DNA of 64,000 nucleotides from assembly GCF_000407485.1 (NCBI RefSeq), contig NZ_ASWD01000002.1, positions 372,001-436,000 on the forward strand, written 5' to 3'. Source of the DNA: Enterococcus pallens ATCC BAA-351. Lineage in GTDB: Bacteria; Bacillota; Bacilli; Lactobacillales; Enterococcaceae. The translations under genes and the position numbers were made by a program. The notes below the pieces were generated by a model, which saw only the letters and a list, made by a program, of their open reading frames with translations, did no database searches and had not been told where the DNA came from. Shown piece by piece: positions 23,212 through 32,154 of this stretch (the first letter of the stretch is position 1; every line of letters begins with the position of its first letter).

Positions 23212-23255
23212 AAAGAAGCATTTGCAAAATGGGCGTCCTTTGCAAATGCTTCTTT
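23212..23255. terminator. Bidirectional hairpin between modules 2 and 3
   Basis: A 17-bp perfect stem, AAAGAAGCATTTGCAAA against TTTGCAAATGCTTCTTT. It resembles the terminator of the NlpC/P60 gene at 39024-39070, which lies at the equivalent distance beyond module 3. No gene uses it here, so it is probably a leftover of the flank copied with the module. The remainder of 23068-23370 holds no gene. Confidence 0.6.
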
Positions 23256-23370
23256 CAATTAGTTTTCTAATTCATACCCTTTACTCATCTGTTTTCTTAA
23301 AATTCTAAGATTGTCTGCCGAACCTTTTCTTTATTAGTGGACCAAACTATCACAGAAATTCTTATTAACT

Positions 23371-23405
23371 AAAAACCACTCAATCACTAATCGATTGAGT
23401 GGTTT
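23371..23405 (-). terminator. Terminator of the module 3 operon
   Basis: AAACCACTCAATC and GATTGAGTGGTTT form a perfect 13-bp stem; on the minus strand it runs into TTTTT. It begins 6 bp after the last gene of module 3. Confidence 0.87.
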
Positions 23406-23411
23406 GCTTGG

Positions 23412-24179
23412 TTAGTTCATGGCAGAATAATACTTTAATTCTTCTAATTGTTGGGAATTTTCCAACCAGTATTCATAAAAGGAACTGCTTAATTTGTAGC
23501 CTCTGCCCCACAGTGTGGTGATGGTTTCTCCCTTAATACCATGCAATTCGAATTTGTGCTTCAATTTGTTAATCAAGCAAGACAGTTGGCTCATGTTTGA
23601 TGAGGTGCCGCCATCCTGCCATAAGTAGTTGCACAGTTCTTGGCGGGATAAAACACCACTAGTAGAATAGGACTGAATTAAACATTCAAAAACCCGCTTT
23701 TCTGTTTTGGAGAGACTTTTGATTAGTAACTTCAGATTATTCGGAGTGCTTTCTTCTCCTGGTGTCGTTGGAAAGCTCAGAATTTGATTGCCAGTCACTG
23801 CATCTTGTTTTACTTGTTGTTGCAGCTCGTTCATTTTTTCGCGTAAAAGTTCATAGCTGGTTTCTTTTGATATCCAGTCGACTAATCCGCGTTCTTGCCA
23901 GTAGGCGTGTTCTTCCTCATTCGGAATAGTTTCCACTACTCGCAAAACTAGTAACGGATGATTTTTCAACATTTGCAGAATATGTTCCACTTCTGAGTTA
24001 CATAGACTTTCACTCAAGATAATCCATTGGAAATAAGAAAGAAATGGGCTAATCGTTCCTGCTTTTAGCCGTTTGAATAGATCTGTCGAACAAAGAATTT
24101 CACAATTCATTCGTTGCAATTTCTGAACCAGCGGCTCTTCAGCCAAGGAGTTTTTCGTTAAAATAAGTACATGTTGCAT
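23412..24179 (-). CDS. OmpR-type winged-helix regulator with degenerate receiver, module 3
   Basis: Product of 255 aa, differing from the 7605 protein at only about a dozen positions, mostly in the linker around residues 125-145. Same degenerate receiver-like N-terminus without acceptor Asp and same C-terminal winged helix (LSKTEKRVFECLIQ ... TLWGRGYKL). Two almost identical DNA-binding domains imply that the module 2 and 3 regulators bind the same targets, so one module in ON phase could influence the other. Target sites not identified. Confidence 0.8.
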   Translation of the reverse strand: MQHVLILTKNSLAEEPLVQKLQRMNCEILCSTDLFKRLKAGTISPFLSYFQWIILSESLCNSEVEHILQMLKNHPLLVLRVVETIPNEEEHAYWQERGLVDWISKETSYELLREKMNELQQQVKQDAVTGNQILSFPTTPGEESTPNNLKLLIKSLSKTEKRVFECLIQSYSTSGVLSRQELCNYLWQDGGTSSNMSQLSCLINKLKHKFELHGIKGETITTLWGRGYKLSSSFYEYWLENSQQLEELKYYSAMN

Positions 24180-24196
24180 GGGGACTCACCTTCTCT

Positions 24197-24940
24197 TTAA
24201 ATTTTTGGTGTTTTCTTCTCTTTTATAGGTGGCTTGGTCTCGGTTTCTTCGGTGTCGATCAGTACGTTCCACAGAATAACTAACGTTACAACCACGCAAA
24301 TGGCTACCTGAATCCACAGCTGATCGAAATACGATTCTGCTAGCTTGATACTGAAAATTGCCAGCAGGAAACAAATGACTAGGATAAACGCTAGTTGGAC
24401 TTGTTTTAGTTCCTGTTGAACTCGATAAGCCGTTTCAATCGGGACTCGTTTTTGTTGGGCTACCTGTCGAACGGAATTCTTCTCGGCTAAAAGCCAGATC
24501 ATCTCGCGATAGAGCTTGCGTGCCTCTGGTTCTTTACTAAACAGAGAGTATGCATCTTTACTACGATCTCGCTCTTTTCCTGCTTTAACTAATACGGGAT
24601 GAAGTAAGCGATCATTGCGTAACGACCAACGAAAAACTTGTCGCCATTCTTCAATTGTTAATTGTGGAAGATTCAGTACATCCAGCGTCAATTCTTGTGT
24701 TTCCAGTTGGTCTAGGCAAGCCAGCAGCTGTCGGTAATCACGGGAAATAACTTCCCAAGAAGCAATTACTAGATGATCACCTGGTTGAGCAAAGTTCATT
24801 AACGCTTGAAATTCACTTGTCGGTGAATGCAGGGCTTCCACCTCTTGTGCACCATCCGAAAAGAGTTCGTCCACCGGGTAATCTTCCAGCATATCCAATT
24901 GTTGGGTCAGTTGAAATCCGCGTGCATAGCCAAGATTCAT
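24197..24940 (-). CDS. Membrane-anchored, catalytically dead serine-recombinase-like protein, module 3
   Basis: Product of 247 aa, nearly identical to the 8390 protein. Resolvase-like N-terminus with GYARGF in place of the GYARVS-type motif, HTH-like region, two TM helices and the tail KPPIKEKKTPKI. The same active-site losses in both copies show that the loss is fixed and not recent decay. It overlaps the 59 aa gene by ATGA. Confidence 0.75.
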   Translation of the reverse strand: MNLGYARGFQLTQQLDMLEDYPVDELFSDGAQEVEALHSPTSEFQALMNFAQPGDHLVIASWEVISRDYRQLLACLDQLETQELTLDVLNLPQLTIEEWRQVFRWSLRNDRLLHPVLVKAGKERDRSKDAYSLFSKEPEARKLYREMIWLLAEKNSVRQVAQQKRVPIETAYRVQQELKQVQLAFILVICFLLAIFSIKLAESYFDQLWIQVAICVVVTLVILWNVLIDTEETETKPPIKEKKTPKI

Positions 24941-25116
24941 CGTGTCCTTCCTCTTTCTATTGAAGTTTTCCGCCTATCGGAACCCGGCCGCTGCTTGCTT
25001 CGCAGTAGCCGAGCCATCTTATTCTTTAAGTCCCGTTGATCTTTCATCAGCGAGAACAGTAAATAGCTTTGAACCAGTACAATCAGGCCTAGTACTAGTA
25101 ATAATAGATAGACCAT
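24937..25116 (-). CDS. 59 aa single-TM protein, module 3
   Basis: Starts with ATG (25116) behind GAGGCGAGGC. One hydrophobic helix, VYLLLLVLGLIVLVQSYLLF, then a basic tail (KDQRDLKNKMARLLRSKQRP). Differs from the module 2 copy by a few residues. Start, stop and overlap with the next gene are conserved. Function unknown. Confidence 0.75.
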   Translation of the reverse strand: MVYLLLLVLGLIVLVQSYLLFSLMKDQRDLKNKMARLLRSKQRPGSDRRKTSIERGRTR

Positions 25117-25137
25117 GTTCTGCCTCGCCTCTTTCGT

Positions 25138-28100
25138 TTATTGGGTTTTAATTTTTCCTAAGTCGTTCTTTTTGTAATCCCAGCTGTAAGGCTGCGGTGT
25201 TATATTTTCTCCATCTGCCGTTTGATTTGGTTGGAGATAAATAGTCAGCCACAATTCATTATTGGCATCAATTGTTCCTCGGTTCAGTATCGCAGGACCA
25301 GCAGTGATTGCCGTGTTGCTCTGATGGCTGGCGGCTTCGGTGGTCACATAATGGCCGAGATACTCATAAAAGGACGGAATCACTGGTTGTATAACCATCT
25401 GATCTGAATCATCTGTTAATGGCTTGGTTGTCAAAATAAAATTGGTAAATGCAGGATTGTCCGCATTCTTCCCAGAATTGACAATTGTATTGGCTTGATA
25501 AGTCGGATCAATAGCTGGATTACCACTATTAAATAGTCGATTTTTAATCTCTATATATCCTTCTGTTGGTACCACTAGTTCATTGGATGGCTTCATCACT
25601 ACCTGTCGAACGTGAAGGATTGCTTTTCTTAAGGAGTAGATTGCCTTTCCTTCTTGATAGGTTGCAGAAACTGTATAGCCAGTTCCTCTTGGTGTATCAT
25701 CTGTCTCCCGAAGTTCAACAAAGCTGTAAAATTCTAGACTTTTAGGTTGAACGGTAATCGTCTGGTCCAGTCGCAGTTGTTGATCAAAAAGTAGATCTCC
25801 ATCTGTCACAGCCGTTCCCTGCTCATCATAGGCTTTCAGAGATATTTTCTGCGGAATAGCTGCGTTCCAACAGACATCGGTTATTTCTTCTCCTTCTGTT
25901 TGACCACCGTATTCGGAGAATTCGATATAAAAGCCGGCAACTACAGTTCCACCGCTGTAAACCCCATCATATACAACGTCATTCCAATACTTTGTTTCAT
26001 TAGCTTGTGCAAATTGTAAAACACATTCATTATTCAAATTATTGTTAGGCTCATGGGACGGCGATGCTGAATAGTTATCAGGATTATTAAATCCGTTATA
26101 GACGCCAACCGGTGATTTCCCTCCTTCAGCAAAAGTTGGTTTATCAAAGAAAACCGTCCCAGCTTCTGGCCCGTTCACCCAGTACCAGTCACTTGCTGTA
26201 CCTACTGCATAAGTATAGTGAGTAATATTAGGAGAGATATAGGATTCATCATCAATTCGTTTAGCTGAAGGTGTCGTCATCCTCAGCCTAGTACCTCCCA
26301 GCCAGCCATAAGTTTTTCCGATGTTGTCATAAACAAAGTCATGTTCTTCTTCTGAGGTTAACGTTGCTAGATAGCCTGTTAACCCACGATAAGACATCGT
26401 TTTGGCTCGATTATATGCCTCCATCCAAGTATGCACCTCGGGAATAAATGCATAATAATGCCTCTTCCCACTAGGATCAATCCAATACGTATAAGCTTCT
26501 TCATGAAGAATTATTTTAATGTTGCCAGAAGTATTTACCGAGTTCTTAATAGTAAATCGTAATCCTTCAAGAAATGTTTGAATGGTCGCTGCACTATTAT
26601 TTGTTTCCATCGCAAAGCTGAAAGAATAATAGTCAGTTGTTTCACTATTTTCAAACGAATACCAGTCTGCTGGTAGAGTTAGCGAAGAGAAATCTTTAAT
26701 CTCTGTATTTTTCGGAATTTGAACTTCAATCGACTTCATCTTATTATCCATTGTAGAATCGACAGCTAGCTCTACTAATTTTGCTTCATTACCTGTCCGT
26801 TCAATCTCAAAGTCAATCGGCTGGGTCATATCCTTGATTTGTTGGCTGGAAACAGTCCCCACATTATTGGCACGATCAACTGCAAGCACATGAACATATT
26901 TTCCAGAAGTATTTTTTTCTGTTAAGCTAAAGCTTGCCGCAGTTTCGTACTTCACTGAATCATCATTTGGTGCTACGTAAAGATCATAGTCACTAGGATC
27001 AATGCGACCAAACGCATCTTTCTTTGCTTCTACTTGGGCAGCTAAAGTTGAGGTAGGCGAGTTCGACACTTCATAAAAATAGCCTGCAATATTACTAGTA
27101 ATGGTTTCTTTCACCTTATCCGAAGTTTTCACTCCACTATTTTTAGTGTTCGCTTCAACGTACCATTGATATTCTTTTCCTTTATCTGTAGCATCCACCC
27201 GAATATTTACGTTTTCTTCATTCCCACACCGAATAATAAGCTCTGGCTGTTCAGGCTTCGCGTTGTCTAATACTGTATAATCATTAGCTTTGGATTCTAA
27301 CGTAATTTGTGCCAAGTTATATAGAGTATTAGCGATTATTTTTCGTTCATCAATTGTAGAACGATTTGCGCTTTCACTACTATGCCCGGTTTGAATCATC
27401 CCTGCATTTCCATTTGTTACTAAATAGAAGTTAGCCGTAGAAGTCGGGGTATCATGGATTTTGCTTAGATCCCACGTTCCAGGGTTTTTAAAATTAAGCC
27501 AAATTGTTCCGTTATGTGCGCTTCCAGCAGCTTGACCGAATGAATGTGTATAAGGTACAGTAAGTTCTTGATCATTTTCTAATTCATGAGGATATTTCAT
27601 TAAATAGCCATTATTATTAACAATGACGGTAGCTGATCCTGGATATAATTCACCAAGAGCATGTTGGTTTCTCAGCTCAATCCCCAAATAAGGAGCTAAA
27701 CGATTATTTTGGGTTAAATCAGCCGTTAATCCCGCCCATCCCCGTGTATTGCCAGATAACACGTCATGCCCCACCAATAAACCTCTGCCTGCATCAATAA
27801 ACTCAATAAGTCTATCAACGGCTTTTTCATTAAAGGAAACATTATTATTGGCATTTGCAGTTCCTACAAAAACAACATCATATTGATATTCTCCTTGAGC
27901 ATTCTTCAAGTAACCAAGAGGATCATTATTGGAATTGGTGTTAAAATCCGTGAGAGAAACTGGTGTAACATCGATTAAACCTAACCCCACAGTCGGATCA
28001 CTCATCCAGTCACGAACATCATTAGGATAAACATCCGGGTAAATATTCAAAACCTTTATTGCATCCCCATACCTGGTAGAACGTACATCCCAAGTAGTTC

Positions 28101-28383
28101 CATCTTCTGATTGATACAGGCGATACCCTTCTGAACTTAAATCAGGAACATCATCCCAATTCAACTCAGCATAGCTTTTTTTATCGGTTCCATCCCATCG
28201 ATTATCCGCGGTTAGTCGGAAAGCTCCGTCAGTTACTACTTCAGAAGCTTCGATCTTTTCTTTTTTGGGACTATCTTTGTTAGTAAAAAACGCAAACATC
28301 CCAGCAACAGCTATCATTGCTACTAAAATTCCCAAAGCGATTCGAGAATGATAATTCGTTCCTTTTTTCGACCCATTTTTCAT
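25138..28383 (-). CDS. Large exported protein with C-type-lectin-like domain, probable adhesive head, module 3
   Basis: Product of 1,081 aa. N-terminal hydrophobic segment (about 16-34, ALGILVAMIAVAGMFAFF). Residues about 105-400 (VLNIYPDV ... DVVFVGTA ... GRGLLVGHDVL) resemble a DUF5057-like flavodoxin/amidotransferase fold; this is tentative. Residues about 645-820 are a C-type-lectin-like domain: HTWMEAYNRAKTM, GYLATLTSEEEHDFV, WLGGTRL, DWYWVNGPEAG, SHEPNNNLNNECVLQF, YWNDVVYDG and FYIEFSEYG. EPNN is the type of motif that binds Ca2+ in sugar-binding lectins. The last about 165 residues match the module 2 protein. No LPXTG. Carbohydrate or glycoprotein binding is inferred. Confidence 0.85.
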   Translation of the reverse strand: MKNGSKKGTNYHSRIALGILVAMIAVAGMFAFFTNKDSPKKEKIEASEVVTDGAFRLTADNRWDGTDKKSYAELNWDDVPDLSSEGYRLYQSEDGTTWDVRSTRYGDAIKVLNIYPDVYPNDVRDWMSDPTVGLGLIDVTPVSLTDFNTNSNNDPLGYLKNAQGEYQYDVVFVGTANANNNVSFNEKAVDRLIEFIDAGRGLLVGHDVLSGNTRGWAGLTADLTQNNRLAPYLGIELRNQHALGELYPGSATVIVNNNGYLMKYPHELENDQELTVPYTHSFGQAAGSAHNGTIWLNFKNPGTWDLSKIHDTPTSTANFYLVTNGNAGMIQTGHSSESANRSTIDERKIIANTLYNLAQITLESKANDYTVLDNAKPEQPELIIRCGNEENVNIRVDATDKGKEYQWYVEANTKNSGVKTSDKVKETITSNIAGYFYEVSNSPTSTLAAQVEAKKDAFGRIDPSDYDLYVAPNDDSVKYETAASFSLTEKNTSGKYVHVLAVDRANNVGTVSSQQIKDMTQPIDFEIERTGNEAKLVELAVDSTMDNKMKSIEVQIPKNTEIKDFSSLTLPADWYSFENSETTDYYSFSFAMETNNSAATIQTFLEGLRFTIKNSVNTSGNIKIILHEEAYTYWIDPSGKRHYYAFIPEVHTWMEAYNRAKTMSYRGLTGYLATLTSEEEHDFVYDNIGKTYGWLGGTRLRMTTPSAKRIDDESYISPNITHYTYAVGTASDWYWVNGPEAGTVFFDKPTFAEGGKSPVGVYNGFNNPDNYSASPSHEPNNNLNNECVLQFAQANETKYWNDVVYDGVYSGGTVVAGFYIEFSEYGGQTEGEEITDVCWNAAIPQKISLKAYDEQGTAVTDGDLLFDQQLRLDQTITVQPKSLEFYSFVELRETDDTPRGTGYTVSATYQEGKAIYSLRKAILHVRQVVMKPSNELVVPTEGYIEIKNRLFNSGNPAIDPTYQANTIVNSGKNADNPAFTNFILTTKPLTDDSDQMVIQPVIPSFYEYLGHYVTTEAASHQSNTAITAGPAILNRGTIDANNELWLTIYLQPNQTADGENITPQPYSWDYKKNDLGKIKTQ

Positions 28384-28440
28384 TTCTTATCAATCCCTTT
28401 CCCTTCAACACTTATCAAATCAATGTTCTACTCGATAAAA

Positions 28441-28496
28441 CACTCATCTCATGAGTGCTGCACTTTTTCATGAAGGGACACAGAAACCTGTATCCC
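28441..28496 (-). terminator. Two intercistronic hairpins before the head gene, module 3
   Basis: GGGATACAG/CTGTGTCCC (28475-28496) right after the subunit stop, then CACTC/GAGTG followed by TTTTAT (28441-28457). The first stem uses partly different bases from module 2 but still pairs. Likely to lower head-gene expression relative to the subunits. Confidence 0.5.
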
Positions 28497-29134
28497 TACT
28501 TATCAACCTTTGTTTTCAGTGCATCATCTACATCTTTTAATGGGGCTGTGGTTGGTGTGTTTCCTTGCCACCAAGCATCCCGGTAAGCAAATTCTGCACA
28601 ATTAATCGTTTCAGCTTTCAAAATAATACTCAGCTTGGCATCGTGATACCGATCTCTTAACTGATCAGAAAGCTTCACCTTCTTGAATAGCTCACTGGTC
28701 TCTTTTCCAGGTTTAACGGCTTCCTTAATATAGTAGTAATAACCGTCTCCGCCATCTAACCAATCCGACGTAGTCATTTCTTCCAATATTAAGTCTGTCC
28801 CAATTTTCAATGGCAAGATCTGCTTGTTCTGGGCATCACCAGCTATTTCTGCTTGTACCTGTGGAGACACCATTACTCGAACGAACTGATTGATAGATCC
28901 ATTGTTTTTGATTGAAACTTCTTTTTTAACTGAAAAATCTTTAGGAACCTCCGTTCGAACTTCAAAATCTTCCACAATACTCGTTTCCACCTGACCAACC
29001 CGAAAATCATTTTCTTCCCGATCTGTTGCTGTCATTGTTGCATATACCAGATAACTGCCGCCAATTAATAGGAGGAGACAACTGAATGCAATGACAAGGT
29101 ATAACGTGCGACGATTTTTTCTTCGCTGCTTCAT
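28496..29134 (-). CDS. SipW-dependent exported subunit (212 aa), module 3
   Basis: Paralogue of the 12744 protein. SipW-type leader (KQRRKNRRTLYLVIAFSCLL... then YATMTATDREENDF), VSIKNNGSINQFVRVMVSPQ, WLDGGDGYYYYIKEAVKPGK and LFKKVKLSDQ. Sequence identity is clearly lower than for the regulators but spans the full length. As the gene next to the head protein it may be the adaptor that carries it. Confidence 0.8.
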   Translation of the reverse strand: MKQRRKNRRTLYLVIAFSCLLLLIGGSYLVYATMTATDREENDFRVGQVETSIVEDFEVRTEVPKDFSVKKEVSIKNNGSINQFVRVMVSPQVQAEIAGDAQNKQILPLKIGTDLILEEMTTSDWLDGGDGYYYYIKEAVKPGKETSELFKKVKLSDQLRDRYHDAKLSIILKAETINCAEFAYRDAWWQGNTPTTAPLKDVDDALKTKVDK

Positions 29135-29146
29135 CGTGCTCCTCCT

Positions 29147-30007
29147 CTACTTGACTAATTTATCCTTGTATAACTGATAGGCGTGATCGCTACTGGTAAT
29201 TCCCCAATCAGCAAGCAAATCTTTCGTAAGATCGTGGGCCTCCATTTCAGGAACTAATTTGTACAATGCACCTTTATATTGATTGGCATACCCTTGATTT
29301 AGGGAAATACTTTCCGTCAGATCAGTAGTTGATTCCTTTGGCTGCAAAATTTCTGAGTAGTAAAAATACCCATCTTCGTAATACCAATAGTTGTCTTTCC
29401 CACTCGCTGCAGCTGGTGTATCAAATACCTTATTCGCAGTAAAGGTTAGCTCAAATGCTGATAATGGCAGCGTACGAGCCCCACCATATACGTAAGGTTG
29501 ATCAACTAGAGCCGTATCTGCTTTGTAGTAAGTATTGGAATTTACTTCGTAGGTGTTACCCACTACCCAGGTTTCAGTTCTCTTTACATCAATTAAAGTA
29601 GTAAAGCTGTCGAAAACCTTCAAATTCCCGTTACCATTCAAATTGTTTTGCGGATTGGTATCCAAACGATGATTATCCGATGTATCTACCTCAAAGCTGA
29701 CAAAAAATTCCGTCAAAGATAGACGAACAATTGCCGGAACTTCTCCATTATTGGTTACTTTTATCTTTTTAGTTTTTTTCACTCCTGGTGCCCAGTCGTA
29801 AACCCGCTGGAAATCTTCTTCGATTAGCGCAGATAACGACTTATGGTTTGCGTTGGCACGGTTCACCCGTTCATCAGCAGATGTAATCCAGGCGTAGGTA
29901 CTGCCTACAATTAAAAGCAAACTCAAAACAAGTGAGAAGCAGGCAAAAAGCAGCTTGCTTTTTAGAAATACACGAAAAAGATGTTGCCGTTTTTCTTTTT
30001 GGTTCAT
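29147..30007 (-). CDS. SipW-dependent exported subunit (286 aa), module 3
   Basis: ATG overlaps the TGA of the LPQTG gene (ATGA). Leader core LLFACFSLVLSLLLIVGSTY, then AWITSADERVNRANAN. Body motifs are shared with 13404: VKVTNNGEVPAIVRLSLTEF-like strand, TWVVGNTYEV, YWYYEDGYFYYSEILQPKES and the conserved C-terminus DHAYQLYKDKLVK. Minor fibre component by analogy with module 2. Confidence 0.82.
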   Translation of the reverse strand: MNQKEKRQHLFRVFLKSKLLFACFSLVLSLLLIVGSTYAWITSADERVNRANANHKSLSALIEEDFQRVYDWAPGVKKTKKIKVTNNGEVPAIVRLSLTEFFVSFEVDTSDNHRLDTNPQNNLNGNGNLKVFDSFTTLIDVKRTETWVVGNTYEVNSNTYYKADTALVDQPYVYGGARTLPLSAFELTFTANKVFDTPAAASGKDNYWYYEDGYFYYSEILQPKESTTDLTESISLNQGYANQYKGALYKLVPEMEAHDLTKDLLADWGITSSDHAYQLYKDKLVK

Positions 30008-30744
30008 TCCTGCTCCTCCTCTCGCCGTTTTTTCCATAGGAATAATGCAATCATTACCAGTAATAAGCCAGTCAGAAACATGTAAACCATTTGTTCGCCT
30101 GTTTGCGGCAATAGCTTCCGATTAGAAGGAATTCCTTGTCCAGTGGACGGTAAATTGCCTGATCCTCCAGGTGAACTGGGGATTGTCGGTTCAGATGGTT
30201 GCGTTGGTGTTGGAGGTTCTGTCGGTTGATCCCTAGTTCCCACAAAGGTCCAATAAAACTCCAGCTTGCTTTGTTCCCGTAAATCATCATTGGTAAGATG
30301 TGCATCCATCGTGAAGCGTGCCTTCAACAGTTTATCTGTTCCGTACCTGCATACCCCCAGTTCTAAAGGAGTCTTTGACCAGTCAAAGCTGCCATCTCCT
30401 AGTATCGAACCTTGATAGATTTCCTTTTCATCCAAAAGAAGGGTTAAGGTAATGTGCTCTTTCCAAAAAATTGATCCGGTTGATCCTACTTCCTCCACTA
30501 ACAGGCCTAGAGAAAAAGGGTCTTCCAGGTCTAAACTGCGGATGGTAATTTCCTTTTCATAGACCTCTCCAGGGAGAATACCGACTAAATCAATATAGTA
30601 TTCTCCCTCAGAGGTGGCATACATGCCTTCAGAATCACCAATCACCAAGCCAGGAGGAAGTGTTTTGGCTGCCTCAACAGCTAGAGAACCGCTGAACAGA
30701 ATGATGAGACTGAGTATTCCAATAAGTATTCTGCGCATGTTCAT
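30004..30744 (-). CDS. LPQTG-anchored protein, module 3
   Basis: Product of 246 aa. Signal peptide (ILIGILSLIILFSGSLAVEA), conserved N-terminal domain (LPPGLVIGDSEGMYATSEGE, ILPGEVYEKEITIRSLDLED), Pro/Thr/Ser linker, LPQTGE sorting signal with membrane helix and KKRREEEQE tail. GGAGGGAG lies six bases before the first ATG. Same place and role as the 14249 protein. Confidence 0.88.
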   Translation of the reverse strand: MNMRRILIGILSLIILFSGSLAVEAAKTLPPGLVIGDSEGMYATSEGEYYIDLVGILPGEVYEKEITIRSLDLEDPFSLGLLVEEVGSTGSIFWKEHITLTLLLDEKEIYQGSILGDGSFDWSKTPLELGVCRYGTDKLLKARFTMDAHLTNDDLREQSKLEFYWTFVGTRDQPTEPPTPTQPSEPTIPSSPGGSGNLPSTGQGIPSNRKLLPQTGEQMVYMFLTGLLLVMIALFLWKKRREEEQE

Positions 30745-30775
30745 TCACTCCCTCCTTGCTTAAAACCTCATCAAG

Positions 30776-32092
30776 TTAAATACCAGCAACTAGTTTGTTT
30801 ACAATTGCTAACGTATCGCCAGTTGGTGTTGAACCACCACCTAGGTTCCATCCTGCACTGTCTGTTAATGCTGCTTCTGTTGCCTGTACAGCTTCCATCT
30901 TCACAACTAAATCGAAGGATGCATTGGTGTATTCAACGCCTAACGCACTTTCGAAGACCAATTTCTTCAATAGATCTGGAGTTGTTTCACCAGATTTCAA
31001 TGGAACAGTGTAGTAGAACCAGCCATCTTCTTCGTTGTATACCCATTTGCTGCTTGCTAAGGTTGCAATGTCAGTGATATCTGTTCCATAACCGACACGG
31101 ATATGATTTTTACCTAAACCAGTCGTATCTGCTTGTAACCCGTAATTAGTTGAAGAAGCGATTGGTTTTTGGTCTGCTACAGTGGCTGGAGTTGGTCCAG
31201 GAATAGTAAAGCCAGCACCTAAACCAGCTGCTGTGTTCGTGTAGTTGTAGTCTACGCTGTAACGTACGCCAGTAGTTCCCAGCAATGCGTTACCTGAAGC
31301 AGCACCGGCTTCATCTGGTAAAGTAGATTTTGCCCAGTTAGCTACGGTATGCTTGTAACCATTTTCGTAATAACCGTATTTTACATTTGATACGGTGAAG
31401 TCCCAATCAACCCCATCATTACTGCTGTTTTCATTAGTTACATTAATATCACAAGTCATTGCTTGGTATTTATTTTTTGTTGCATCAAAGCCTGGATCTC
31501 CTGGATTTAAACCAGCATTGGATGGATCCGTGTAATACTCATGAACCATTTTAGTTTCCAAGTTGTTGCTAATAGATCCTGTTAGCGGATCCACTACTTT
31601 TCCACCTTTAGCTAGTAATTTTACATTGGTGTCTTGCGCAGTTAAGCCAGTGACTTGCGCAGTTGGAACAATGGCATACCCGTCATTGAACATTGCTGCT
31701 GCATTGGCATTTACTGGCATATGTTTGCCTAAACCAGGATCATTGGCTACATACGTGTATTTTGCATTAGCTGTAGTAGCTGGATCGTACTTCACATCCC
31801 CTTTTTCAGTTAGATGCTTCAGCACTTCTTCATAAGAAATTCGGACAAATACACTGGCATTCCCTGTATTGGAAACCGACACTTCCTTCTTCGCTTCTGT
31901 CCCTGCAACTAACGGCATTGGTTCCCATTGTTCTTTCAATACCACACTGTCGTCATTTACCGCCGCGGATTCTGCCCGGTTAATCCGTTGATCCTGAGCA
32001 GTAATCCAGGCAAACGTCCCAGAGATGGCTGCGATTAACGCCAAAGCTGCTGCGGCAGCCATCAGCTTTTTCTTTTTGCTGTTCTTCTTCAT
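30776..32092 (-). CDS. Major SipW-dependent subunit, TasA/BsaA-like, module 3
   Basis: Product of 438 aa. Leader LALIAAISGTFAWITAQDQR is almost identical to module 2. Conserved strands VSVSNTGNASVFVRISYEEV near the N-terminus and WVYNEEDGWFYYTVPLKSGE near the C-terminus. The central region (about 110-310) differs in sequence and length from the module 2 protein by in-frame changes, as expected for a surface-exposed part under diversifying pressure. The C-terminal tail also differs. I infer that the modules build antigenically distinct fibres. Confidence 0.85.
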   Translation of the reverse strand: MKKNSKKKKLMAAAAALALIAAISGTFAWITAQDQRINRAESAAVNDDSVVLKEQWEPMPLVAGTEAKKEVSVSNTGNASVFVRISYEEVLKHLTEKGDVKYDPATTANAKYTYVANDPGLGKHMPVNANAAAMFNDGYAIVPTAQVTGLTAQDTNVKLLAKGGKVVDPLTGSISNNLETKMVHEYYTDPSNAGLNPGDPGFDATKNKYQAMTCDINVTNENSSNDGVDWDFTVSNVKYGYYENGYKHTVANWAKSTLPDEAGAASGNALLGTTGVRYSVDYNYTNTAAGLGAGFTIPGPTPATVADQKPIASSTNYGLQADTTGLGKNHIRVGYGTDITDIATLASSKWVYNEEDGWFYYTVPLKSGETTPDLLKKLVFESALGVEYTNASFDLVVKMEAVQATEAALTDSAGWNLGGGSTPTGDTLAIVNKLVAGI

Positions 32093-32135
32093 TCCTTTTT
32101 CCTCCTATACATCCTTTTTTCTTTTTTTATATAAA

Positions 32136-32154
32136 CACTCGCAACTTACGAGCG
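32136..32154 (-). promoter_or_regulatory. Hairpin in the leader of the major subunit gene, module 3
   Basis: CGCTCG and CGAGTG pair (one G-T) at the end of the SipW gene, followed by TTTATATA. It occupies the same position as the module 2 hairpin, with substituted but still paired stem bases. Confidence 0.5.
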
